Below, piece by piece: positions 25,510 through 36,400 of a DNA stretch of 64,000 bases (positions are counted from its first letter, which is position 1; each line of letters starts with the position of its first letter). The position numbers and the translations under genes are program-made. This DNA comes from Lithospermum erythrorhizon (taxonomy: Eukaryota > Streptophyta > Magnoliopsida > Boraginales > Boraginaceae): NCBI GenBank assembly GCA_019722365.1, contig JADFUC010002233.1:1-64000 (forward strand), written 5' to 3'. Below the pieces are notes generated by a model. The model saw only the letters and a list, made by a program, of their open reading frames with translations, was not told the origin of the DNA and made no database searches.

Positions 25510-26582
25510 CCCCTTCTGTGGTGTATGCTCATATGGTCGTTTTTTTTAAGACTGCCCCTGTCTCGATGGATTCTATCCCAGACAGGAGTCTTCTTTGGCA
25601 ATTTTGACCTATTTCGCTTGCGAACGATCACATCTCGTAAGTTTGTAGGACTTTCTTTATTCTTCAATTCCTCCAACTCTACATATTGTCTGACTCTCGC
25701 TGTCAATTCATCTTTTGACAGTGGAGTTGCTAGAACCAATGCTTTCTTTAATTTGCTATAGGTTAATCCGCGATAGACAACCATATACGCCACTTGGTTA
25801 TTTACTTGGGGAATTGTCAACAAGATGTCATTGTATCTTTTATGGTAACTCCTAAGGGATTCGTTCGGCCCTTGTTGTATATCCATGAGCCCTCGCTCAT
25901 CCTGGTGTTCTTGAATAGATGACCCAAACTTAGCGATGAACACATCCATTGTTTGCTGGTATGAATCTATGGACTTCAGTGGAAGTGCCATATACCAGTC
26001 TAAAGCTTTTATCACTTAGGCTATTTGAAAATGCCTTGGCATACACATCTGGATTGTTTGATGTAATTGTCATCTTTGCTAAAAAACCTTGTAGGTGTTT
26101 TATGGGATCGCATGTACCGTTATATTGAGTGAACTGAGGTAATATGAACCCCTTAGACAAAGGAACAACAACCAATCGCTCTGTGAATGGCATTTGAGTT
26201 TTGCACTTCCTGCGTGTTGAAGTCGTAGGTATCAACGCCTTCATCATTTGTTTGATGTCCTCTAGTTCTGTTTGTAATCTTTCGGTCGCGGGGGTCAACC
26301 GTTGTTGGAGCTGCAGGTACCGCTGAGGGTATTGTGGGCGTTGGATTACGCCTCTCCCTTTGGTGGTGATGCATTGTTGGCGCTTCACTACTTTCAGACA
26401 TGTCCTGATGTCTTGAATATCGACTGTACCTAGAGGATTGCATTGTTCTTTCCTTCTGCAACTACTCCGCACTCGCCTTTGTATTTCCGCTTCAATCTCA
26501 TGCGGAAACACGGGTCGCCGGTGTGGCGCATCATGTTGGGAATATTGTTTTCATTTTCACTTTTTTCCTCATGTAGAGACAT
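25500..26582 (-). pseudogene. Tat element gag (frame-broken)
   Basis: Gag starts at the ATG at 26,582, just after the primer-binding-like site. It shifts frame near 26,480 and again near 26,010. The middle frame carries PFTERLVVVPLSKGFILPQF and the next carries the Retrotrans_gag core (ALDWYMALPL, then the RSYHKRYNDI region). The capsid part is therefore recognisable, but no single frame spans it. It would have packaged the element RNA. Confidence 0.8.
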
Positions 26583-26619
26583 GGTATTTCCGATCTGTTT
26601 AGACGGCACCACTTAATTT

Positions 26620-27112
26620 GCTATATTTAGTACAACTGGACTATTACAACCGGCCCTTGGGCTTTCCACTGCAGGGCTTGGAATGTGAACTGGACTCTCT
26701 AGAACTTGAGTTAAGCGAGTGGAAATAGTTCTTCTGGGAGCGCTCTTGATGATCCTCTCCGCTTCAACGATTCTCCTAGAAGTCGCTAGCTTGGATTCTT
26801 CGCAAACGGAATCGGCCGTCGTGCCTGAAAGTGTGGTCGCCTGGGGTGACTGCAGAAGCTCTGACAATCAAGTCAGTAGGGAGAATTGAGATTAAAGTAA
26901 GCAAAGTAGATAATTGTCATTAGCTTAAATGAATCGTTAAATGAGATATTTATAGGGGAAATGAAATAAGTCCTGAGGAGAGAGAGCGCTTGTAATCTTG
27001 ACACATGTTATAATTACATTCATCCCTATTCCCTACTCTTAAAAGGCCTTAGTCCGCATCTTACCGAATTACTGGGCTTGATGGGCCCCGGGTGGATTTG
27101 GGCCCTTTATCA
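26620..27112 (-). repeat. 5' LTR of the Tat-type element
   Basis: On the minus strand it starts TGATAAAGGGCCCAAATCC at 27,112, has a TATA-like CCTATAAATATC near 26,955, and runs to about 26,620. Just inside lies TGGTGCCGTCTAAA (26,599-26,613), which resembles the TGGCGCCGTCTG leader and primer site common in Tat-lineage elements. The region 26,890-27,112 is closely similar to 5,690-5,933 in the same orientation, as expected for an LTR pair. Confidence 0.65.
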
Positions 27113-28620
27113 CCTAATATTAATATGCACATGGTAACTTCCATGTAAAATAATAACTTGCACTATATAATATATTAATACTCTTGCTTTTAACTACATC
27201 GATATATGTATATGTCATCCATTTGTCGACAGAAAATACACCAAACAAAATAAACAATTGAAGATCGAGTATAACATCCATTTGTCGTTACGTTAAAAAT
27301 ATTAATGGTAAATATTTTTTCCAAATTATAGTATAAGTAAATGAAAAACATTGAACTCTGAACTATGAACCAAAATTCGACGAGCACAGAGATACAAAAA
27401 ATATCATGAAACAAAAGCCAAATGTTTCACTCCAAAAGCTCATTTCAGGGCTCTAAATGTCTAATATAAATCTCAGAATAAAGATATTGATATCAGTATT
27501 GATTCACAATTATTAGTATTGATTCACAGAGTAAAATTTTCTTGATATTCTTGTGAAGAAAGAGATTAGAATGATGATCAATCAATTTAATTTGATATGA
27601 AGGAAATCTTGAACACCATGGAATACGCAACAACATTAAACTATACAATGAACAATGTCATTTACCAAGATTCATTATGAGAACATGCTTCTATTAACAT
27701 CAAACACTCCCAAAAATCCGATTTCCTAGGGAACTTTGATATTCTGATTGACTATTAAAATCCAGACACAAGAACATTAGAATTGACTAGGCAAAAGCAA
27801 GATAACTCAAAATCAAATATGGAGCAGATAAATTACATGACCAGCCAATAAAATCATGCATAAAGTTCTTTCTATGGCACATACAAAACAAAGCATCATA
27901 TTGAAACATCCTTCTCGGCAAATACAATAATAATGAAAAGAATCTCAAATCATATACTGAACAAAGGAATAGCTTTAGTGGCCTAACAAAACTCTCAAAA
28001 AAGTTCTCTCAATAGAACATACGGATGAAATCTTTAATTTTCAATTTCCTTTAGATACACTACACCTAAAGATTGAAACCTTTAATTTTCAACTTCCAGT
28101 AGAAAGTAGAAACAATTTTCTCGTCAACTTAGAGATTCATATGATCACGAACGGTAAATTTATTCAAGATCACATTTTTAATATGACAGTAACATTATTA
28201 AAAGAACAAAACCTCAACTATTCTATAGTTCTCTCCATAGAACACAACAGAAAGCATGAGCGATTCTGATTTTTTTCAAGAAGATACAATTAAAGGTTGT
28301 GCCTTCAACCTAAAAATCTAAGAAGAAACAGTTTCTCCCTCGGGCTTGCAGAGTTGCAGACACAGAAATGCACACCTAAAATAAATTCGATTCGTTGAGA
28401 TAGATACCCAAATGAAATCTGATTCAAAATCACATATTGAACAAATAAACAACATTATTGGCAAAGCAATATCACAGATCGACAGGTAATTCAACCCTCT
28501 CTAGTCTCTATAGAAGATACAATAGAAAGTATCCGGTGATCAAATTTCGGAAAATACAAGTAAAGGTAGTACCCTTAAACTTAAAAACCAATACAGAAAC
28601 AATTGTCTAATTAACTTAAT
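27113..28620. other. AT-rich sequence downstream of riboflavin synthase
   Basis: No gene seen. The last few hundred bases before 28,620 will include the riboflavin synthase 3' UTR. Motifs such as CATATTGAACAAA / CATATACTGAACAAA and AGAACACA / AGAACATA recur between 27,900 and 28,560, hinting at an old, diverged duplication of the 3' flank. Confidence 0.5.
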
Positions 28621-29580
28621 TCAAGACGACTTCAAGTTCTCCAAAAATCCACTGCTAAGCAACCTCTCGACATATTTCCCCAATATATCAACCTCCACAT
28701 TCACCTTCTGCCCTACCTTCTTCAAAGGAATCACAATATTATTTTGTGTATAAGCAACCAACATAAAGTTAAAACACCCTTCATCATCAAACACATCTAC
28801 CACAGTCAAACTAGCCCCATCAACCGCAATGAACCCTTTCGGGACAATGTACCTCAACAACTCCTTCTCAACCCTCACCTTCACCCACAACGAATCCCCC
28901 TCGGGAGTCAACGACACAATCTCCCCTGTACCATCTACATGACCCTGCACAAAATGACCCCCCATCCTAGTACTAGGACACACAGCCCTCTCCAAATTAA
29001 CAACCGACCCTCGTCCTAACTCAACCAAAGATGTCTTCCTCAATGTCTCAGGAGCCAATCCAACAGTGAATTCCAACAATTCGGTATCAAAACTAGTTAC
29101 AGTTAAACAAGTACCATTTACAGCAATACTATCACCTAAATGAATACCTTCAAGAATGGTTTTTGCCTTAATTGTCATAACAAAACTTTCTTCATTTTCA
29201 TACCCAATATCTTTACTTTCTTCATTTTTTTGATACCCAATTTTTCTACTTTCTTGATTTTCAAACCCAAAATCATTACTTTCTTGAATTTTTTCATACC
29301 CAATATCTTTAACATGACCCATTTCTTCAACAATGCCAGTGAACATTGACTTTATTGTGGAGAATTTGAGGTGGGTTTTTGGTAAAGTTGAGATCTTGTT
29401 GGTAAATGAAGAAAACGGAGGTGGTTTGAGGGTTATGGTTAGTTTTTTGAGGTAGTGATTGGATTCAGATAAGGGCTTGATTTTGAGGATATTAAGGATT
29501 CGTGCAGAGGTTGTTGGAGAAGGGTTTGGGGTCAGGAGTTTGCTGATTGAGGTGGTGGAGAGGGGTGGTGGCGCCGCCAT
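28621..29580 (-). CDS. Riboflavin synthase, plastid-targeted (lumazine dismutase)
   Basis: The 319-residue product is a plant riboflavin synthase, which dismutates two 6,7-dimethyl-8-ribityllumazine molecules to riboflavin in the last step of vitamin B2 synthesis, in plastids. Residues 1-78 are Ser/Thr/Pro/Lys-rich with almost no acidic residues, as in a transit peptide. The mature enzyme starts at Met79 with the hallmark MFTGIVEE. Two lumazine-binding repeats follow: the first has SIAVNGTCLTV (151-161), the second starts near GGHFVQGHVDGTG (207-219) and has IAVDGASLTV (251-260). The C-terminus GKYVERLL forms the trimer-contact helix in known family members. The gene is uninterrupted. It is longer than plant homologues as I remember them (about 270-280 aa), largely because of a roughly 40-residue repeat-like insertion at 91-131. 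The first ATG is chosen because it gives the full leader. All domain landmarks are intact, so it is probably functional. Confidence 0.96.
   Translation of the reverse strand: MAAPPPLSTTSISKLLTPNPSPTTSARILNILKIKPLSESNHYLKKLTITLKPPPFSSFTNKISTLPKTHLKFSTIKSMFTGIVEEMGHVKDIGYEKIQESNDFGFENQESRKIGYQKNEESKDIGYENEESFVMTIKAKTILEGIHLGDSIAVNGTCLTVTSFDTELLEFTVGLAPETLRKTSLVELGRGSVVNLERAVCPSTRMGGHFVQGHVDGTGEIVSLTPEGDSLWVKVRVEKELLRYIVPKGFIAVDGASLTVVDVFDDEGCFNFMLVAYTQNNIVIPLKKVGQKVNVEVDILGKYVERLLSSGFLENLKSS
29188..29310 (-). repeat. In-frame minisatellite inside riboflavin synthase (residues 91-131)
   Basis: Four imperfect tandem units of 10-11 residues with the consensus K-D-I-G-Y-E-x-x-E-E-S interrupt the first lumazine-binding domain between the GHV of the N-terminal strand and FVMTIKAKT. 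The DNA shows the same periodicity, with repeated TTCTTCATTTTCATACCCAA-like stretches read on the plus strand at about 29,190-29,310. The frame is kept throughout. In family members this position is a short loop of a few residues. Confidence 0.85.
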
Positions 29581-30615
29581 TAGAGGTGGTGGAGCTGGTT
29601 TTGACTTTTAGTCAATGGTCGAAAAGTCAACGATTGAAACTTTGGGATTTGATTTGAAATAGGGAATGAAATTAGTTAGGTAGATGATGGAACTAGGAGG
29701 CTTTTTTCCATTTTATAAGAGACAATTTGGTGTTGAGTTCAATTTGGATGGTTATAAATTTTTGTAAATATGATAGTTTATTATTATTTTTCATAAATTA
29801 TAATATTTTAATATTATTAGTGAATATTATTATTGATAAACAATACTATTTCAATATTACTAGACGTACAAGACATAAAAAAGTTTGAATATAAAATCCT
29901 TCTAATTTAGGCAAAAGATATGCATATTCTATCTCTCATTACGCTTTTTATTGTATCTCTTACATATTATTGGTTCGTATCATACTACAAGTAGTGACAT
30001 CAATTTTACTCTTTATTTTAATACTTTCATTTTACAAATGAAACCGTCAACTAAATAAATCAATTCAATAAATTAAATTACAATGTAAAATTTAATAAAT
30101 AAAATAATTATAGGACATCAAACAATTACTAAATTAAGATCCGGAGCAATAATTTTAGGGTGGATTGTGATTGATTCTTTGAAATTAACATATACCTTCA
30201 AAAATTAAATTTAACAAAATTCAAATCAATGAAAAATAGAATTTTAAATTTTAATGATTGAATTTTAAAATTTTGGACTCAAATGTGTGTTTATAATTGT
30301 TGTATAATATTTGGTGAAAACTATATCAATTGCTAAAATTATTAATATACTTTATTATTCATATGATAATTCAGATTTGAATCAAAATCGTGTATATCCA
30401 AAAAAAAAAATTTAATTATGATTTTAAAAAATTAAATTTGACAAATTTTTGGGGCCGAAGGGGTGAATTAATTGAAAAGGCAAACACTGCTGCAAGGCAT
30501 GCAACAAGAGGAGGAATGAAGCATGATGAAGGCCCGTGGAAATATTCTCCAGAAGCTGCATGCATTGAGTCGATTCCGATTATGCATCCAAGTGACAACG
30601 AGCAAAATTAGAGCA
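29581..30615. other. Upstream flank of riboflavin synthase
   Basis: Contains the putative promoter on the minus strand (29,600-29,725), then AT-rich spacer. A plus-strand open stretch of 73 codons at 30,390-30,611 has its coding-like part at about 30,450-30,611 (GGMKHDEGPWKYSPEAA, ending in TAG). I do not recognise it; it could be a captured exon or a small peptide gene, or chance. Confidence 0.4.
29711..29720 (-). promoter_or_regulatory. Candidate TATA box of riboflavin synthase
   Basis: The minus strand reads TCTTATAAAA about 130 bases upstream of the start codon, a normal distance for a plant TATA box plus short leader. It is followed at about 29,600-29,632 by several W-box-like TTGAC cores on both strands. 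This is placed by motif only. Confidence 0.4.
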
Positions 30616-31270
30616 TGTGGATTCGATTTCCTAATTTTTTTTCTAAAATTTATTTAAAATAATTATTTTTCTTATTTTAGCGGTTAACTTTTTATGTATG
30701 TATTTAACGGTTTATATTAAATCAAAATATAAATCGTGTATTTGAAGATTTTTCATTAATATTAGAAAGATTAGTATGAGAAAAAAATTATAGGGAGCGG
30801 TACAAATTTGGGGTGTGTAAATTTTTTTAGGGGGTCAAGTTATTTTAAGAGAGCTGAAAAAGCATCATTTTATCCATTTTTAATTTTTTCATCCCCTATT
30901 ATAACTTGGAGCTGATGTACATGCTCCTAAGCATCTTATTTTAGAAATTATAATTTGTCGAGTCTGAATTGAATTAAAGGTTCAATATGGTTTGATTTGA
31001 ATAAGGCTGTCCTACGTGCATTCTCACAGAATTTTTTTCTAAAATACACTCTCAAGACTCAAACATCATTTTTTTATTTGTGGGATTAGCTTTTCATATA
31101 TGTTTTTAACAGATTCACTATTAAAAAATTTATAGGGAGAGTATAAATTTAATGGGCGAAGATGGTGGGTGAATAATTTTATCGGAACCCGACTTATTTT
31201 AGGAAAGCTAAAAAAGCACCAATTTTTTCGTTTTTAGTGATTCCGGTCCCTATCACTAACAAAAATATCT
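30616..31270 (+). repeat. Two diverged direct copies of a roughly 300-bp AT-rich unit
   Basis: Copy one (about 30,616-30,915) and copy two (about 31,017-31,265) share, in order, TTTTTTTCTAAAAT, TATGTATTTAACGG/TATGTTTTTAACAG, AAAAATTATAGGGAG, GTACAAATTT/GTATAAATTT, TTATTTTAAGAGAGCTGAAAA / TTATTTTAGGAAAGCTAAAA and AGCATCA/AGCACCA. Copy one has about 60 extra bases. They may be tandem MITE-like copies or a segmental duplication. Confidence 0.7.
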
Positions 31271-33223
31271 CTGATTAAAGTTAGGCTATTAAAAATCAAA
31301 AAAGTAAAATGTGGCGATCTTTAAAGATGAAATAGGTATTTATTAACATGCCTTCTAGGATACATTAATTACGAACTAACACTATATTTTTTTAATAAGT
31401 TGAGAATTTTTAATACTAGATACTCATGAATTAATAGGAATTTGAAAATACATAGATATGCAAACTGCATAATAGTCTTGCATGCTAAAATTATCAATTA
31501 TAGTATGAGTTTGACAAAGAGATCATGTGTTCGTACGTGTATACGTACAAAACATAGAAAATTAATTAATATAAGATATTACTCATAATATAGTAACAAA
31601 AGACTATTTTATAGTTAAAAGAAACTTAAACGAAGAAAAACATCAATGAAACCATAACTTTCCACCTCAAAACCTTGACTCCATGTTTCAAACCAAATTT
31701 CAACCCTTAATTTAAGAACACAATCAATTTTGGAAAAAGGCTCGACTTGACATATATTATATATAATTGTTAAATTATTTATGTATATTAAGAATATATT
31801 TAAACTTGCAATATATACTAGTATAAATATTTATTAGGAAGTAATATGTATGTATAACACAAAAAAAAATCGAATTTGTTAATAAAAATGTTCAAAATGA
31901 GTTCATATTAAGTTGAACCATGCAAGGGCTCGACTTGATATTTATTTGTATGAAGTTCGACTCTACTTGATGTAAACCGAAAAAAATGAGGTTCGAAGCC
32001 ATTCAACATAAAAGCCGGAAAACCAAGGTTCAAACGAGTATTAAACTCATCGTTGGTGCAAGCAAGGTTTTGATCCGCTTCTAATCGTTGAAAGTGCTAG
32101 ACACTACTTTTATTCCATCATATTAAATGCAAAATACGACTGGATTCTTTATCTCTAAACAATTAATAAGGGCATATAAAGCCACGAAGAAGTAAGTAAT
32201 TGAAGCTTCATAAAAACAGTAAATAAAGGCTTGTATAACTGTAATAATTGACTTTTTTTTTGGGACAATTAGTGATGATAAAGAATATTACAATTTATGA
32301 AAATATTATAAATTTGAAGAACTTCTTAATTGAAGACCTAGAATGGATGTCATTAGGCTATAAAGTCATATAATATACAATAATTGACTTGCGCATTTAC
32401 ATAGATGCGTAGTACCTTCTTAGTATAGTGAAAAATAGTATGAATAGTTAATTAAATGGAATCTAAAAATTCATATTATTTTAAAAGTATATTGACTAGC
32501 TAATTTGTTGAGAAAAACTTACATCACACTTAAATTGGGATGAAGTTAACATAAAACTTCGTCATATATCATGAATATAAAACTTAATTATTAGCAAAAT
32601 AAGAATGATGAGGGGACTAATCCTATCAGCTGTATGTGAATATATTATATTGTCTCAAACCTTAATCCATGACACAATTCGTTCGAAGTTTTATATAAGT
32701 TATTATTTTCTCCATGTTTAATTTTTACTACAATAATTAATTTGCTATATAAGTAAAAATAATGTCATCCATTTTTAGTTAGTACACAATTCAATAAACA
32801 AAGTTTTATAGCATAGTACAAGGATATGAGAAATACACAGCAACTTTAGAAAAACTAAAGTATAATCATTAAAATAATTAATTAAATAGTTGATTAAATT
32901 ATTCTTTGATTTGTGCCTTTGTGGTGAACTAAAACATGGAGCAATAAAAAATGAAAACATATCCCTAAATATGAAAAAAGATTTGTAATATTATTTAACG
33001 TACCATTTTAAATATAAGCCCGTGTATAAATTCTGTCCAATTATATATGGAAAAATCAAATTAATAAATTAATATGTAAAATATACTCTATATTACTCTT
33101 CTTACTTTCCTTATTATGGAAATCCCAACAAATAAAACATGAAATCTTTCTTCATAGCGAAAATGGAAAAAATCAATAAAATTCTAGGGTTGATTGGTTC
33201 TTGACTAAGCTAAAAGCCCATAT
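31271..33223. other. Intergenic spacer upstream of the CASP-like gene
   Basis: Very AT-rich, with no open frame above about 60 codons and no recognised motif. I see nothing to annotate apart from the probable promoter at its right end. Confidence 0.6.
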
Positions 33224-33236
33224 GCATATATATTAT
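33224..33236 (+). promoter_or_regulatory. Candidate TATA region of the CASP-like gene
   Basis: A run reading CATATATATTATAC lies about 70 bases before the preferred ATG. The surroundings are AT-rich, so support is positional only. Confidence 0.35.
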
Positions 33237-33301
33237 ACTCTTTGTTGAAATCTCAAAAAGAGTCGTCCATTCATACTACCGGTAAAAAGAAAAAACACAT
33301 A

Positions 33302-33447
33302 ATGGCGAAGACTACTTTTAGCATAGTATTAAGAGTTATGGTAGCAATGTCAACACTTGTTGCAGCCATTGTTATGGTAATAACCAAGGGAAAAACAGAC
33401 AATCAAATAACATCATGCGTTGATGAGAATTTTCATAGTTGGAATGG
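33302..33447 (+). other. CASP-like gene, coding exon 1
   Basis: Encodes residues 1-48 and two bases of codon 49: the short cytosolic N-terminus, helix 1 and the start of the first outer loop. It ends at GGAATG-G before a GTAAGA donor. The split Gly codon is completed by the first base of exon 2. Confidence 0.8.
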
Positions 33448-36400
33448 GTAAGAATTTTATATCAATGATTTTTTCGCTGCACTTGTTGTCTAATTTCAGA
33501 AATTGTTGCTTAGAACTTCCTTGATGAATTGATTTATGGGGTTGGACATTTAAGTTTGTTTTTTTATTTGTAAGTTAGTTTTGCTCTTTTGCTTTAAAAA
33601 AGGTTAATACTTTTTTAAAGTTTATGGTATCAATTATCCTTCCAAGTGGAGTTTGATTTTGCTCTATTTTTTCGAATTTTTTATTAAATAGAATCGTTTA
33701 ACATGTTGAATTGTCGTTGCTTATATATTACAACTTCCTCGATGAGCTGACTTGTGGGGTTAGAGATTTAAATTTTGTCTTTCTGTATTTTCGGTTGATA
33801 ATAACTAAAATTGAAGTATTTGTGGATATAGGATTATAATCTTTATTGTGAGATTAGTTTGTAAGGAATGCCTTTGACATGTTCATGAATATCAATATGT
33901 TCCATGATATTCTCGAAAAATTAAGAGTAATGACATTATCGAGAAATATATTTTTATGAAGAGGTTTCCGTATAAGCGGGATATTAATGAGGTTTGGATA
34001 AAGAATGGCTTTAACATGTAAGATAAATAGTGTCTCTCTCCTTAATGATCAAAACTCTAGGTACCTTTGTGTGTGTCCTTCGAAGACCGGACTCGATTAC
34101 TCTACTTATTAGACCCCATTAGACGACCCCTCGTTAATTAACTAGTAAGGTACGAGCACAAAGTCGAGCTCGTTTAAAATACCCTAGTCGGTTGATGAGA
34201 CGATAATTATTATGTGAGGAATTGCGGTAGTGGTAGGTGTCAGATTTGCGGTTTAATTACTTGTAAGTGGCGTCGTTGCGCAAATGGGTACCATGTAGAG
34301 GCCAATGCTCCGGGTGTGCAAATGGACAACTTAACACCTCTGTGCGCAATTTAACGATTTTGCTAATTTTTGGGGTCAAAATATAATTTTGAAGAGTTTT
34401 GTGTGTTATATTTGTAATATTTAAATGAGTCTCTTGAATTATGAATGGTTACTCATTTAGTCATAACTTAATTTAATATAATTCTTTTAATTTATAATAT
34501 TTGAAAAATATCTACGAATTAATTTTTAAAATGCAATATTAAAATTAAATATTTTAAGATAATTAATATAATATTAATTTGAAATATTTTAATATATTAA
34601 CTGAGTAAGAATTAATATATTTATTATATTTTTATTATCCTCTATATTTATTATGAAATATTCAATAATTGTTTTTTACTATACATCAAATATATCAATC
34701 ATATATATATATATTGATTATATAAACAAATTAAAAAAGTACATTCTATAATATTAATTTATTTAATGTAACCTATATAAAATTAGTGATTATATAATAT
34801 ATAAAATAAATATATAATAATTAGATATTATATTTATTGAATGCTTCAATTGAAGATATGCTCTGTAGAAATAATCGCGTCGTTAGAATAAATCTTGCAA
34901 GGGAATAGTTTCTTGCTTGATACACATTAAATCTTAGGGGCCGTTTAATGCGCGTCACAATTAAATATTTATTATAGAATGATGTGATTTATAGGTATAT
35001 ATATATCTTCAAGTTAAAGATTAAATAAATATAATAAATAATTATTATATATTTGTTTTATATATTATAATCACTAATTGTATATAGGATTCATTAAAAG
35101 AGCAATATTATAGAATATTAACTTTTTTAATTTATTTATATAATCAATATATATATATATGACTGATGTATAGTAAAGTGTGAATATATCACATAATAAA
35201 TATAGATGACAATAAACTTATAATAAAATATATTAGTACTCAAAGATAATATAAAATATTTCTAATTAATATTATATTGATACTAATGTTAATTTTTAGA
35301 TATACAACAAAATCTTAATCTGAAGATGATATTATAAATTAGAAAGTAATTATATTAAAGTGTTAAGGGACAAGTGAGCACCGTTTATCTGTGCTGAGGG
35401 CAGATTTCTGACGTGGCTAAAACAAAGCTGGCCTGACTTGAGCAAAATGGAATTAAGTATAACGGAGAATTAGGGGCGTTGCGCGCCCGTCTGCTGCTGC
35501 GAGGCAGATTTGCGCCATGGCCTGGGCAAAAGCTGCGGACGCGCGAGACCAGATTCCGGCAATTTCCCTCGTGTGTTCTAACAAATTATCAATATCTTTA
35601 TTATATTTGAGACTCAGAATCCGGCTCAAGTAGGTGATGATATTTTTTTATTTTTTTGTTACCCATTTAACATTTGAGCATTGACCCAAGTTGGCCCAAT
35701 ATGATAATATCAGTCAAAATCTAAAATAACTCAAAGTTAACACAACCCAAATTAAAAAGATGGCTGACTTTTTCCAATTATTGAGTCCATACTTGAATTG
35801 CGTCTTTACCATAAAAGATACGATGTTGGACTACCCGACCCAAGTTCTTATCTTAACGAGTGAAATGGTGTTAAGTTAGAACATTATCTTAACTTGAGTA
35901 GTGTCTTATCAGTATTCCCGTCCCCGTCCATTTCGATTTGTTTAAACCTTTAGTGACAGGCGACAAATTGAGAGTTAATTGGTGAAATGGTCCAAGATAG
36001 AGGGAAGAAGTTGCGAATTGGTCTACTTAGAAGTTCAAAAGTTGGGACTTAGTTGCGATAGTGATTTTAAGGTTACTTTTAGTCTAAGCATTATGATGGG
36101 TATTATTTAAAAAGCTTATAGAAAAATAGTCGATTGCTTAACTCACGTTATCTCGAAATTGTATCGTATTTCGATACTCATGCGATATCTTGGAGATTCG
36201 CTAGGTGCTGCGTCTATTTCATTAACTTGTTTTCTATGAAAAATAATCTCCTACAAATAGACATTACTCCTACAAAATTGCTTAGGAGATTATTTTTGAA
36301 ACAAAAGAATAGTAAAATAGAAAAAAATTGACAAAAATCAAATGAGCGGATGGTGAAATGTAACTGTTGAATGAAATGAGTTCTGATATTATTGTTTAGT

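Larger units (their letters stand above)
5460..27112 (-). mobile_element. Ty3/gypsy Tat-type retrotransposon, nested with two later insertions
   Basis: Reading the minus strand from 27,112 to about 5,680 there is an LTR, a primer-binding-like site, gag, aspartic protease, RT, RNase H, a second RNase H-like domain, integrase, an ORF in the opposite orientation, and a second copy of the LTR. The second RNase H and the antisense ORF are traits of the Tat lineage. Two younger LTR elements (14,207-22,266 and 8,592-about 11,165) interrupt it. Without them the element is roughly 11 kb. All coding parts have frameshifts and stops, so it is not autonomous. The lower boundary is uncertain because the 3' LTR loses similarity near 5,680. 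Confidence 0.75.

Noticed and set aside
28744..29349. Plus-strand open frames of 91 and 69 codons over riboflavin synthase.
   Set aside because: They are mirror-strand shadows of the real gene; the repeats in the protein create a repetitive antisense frame.
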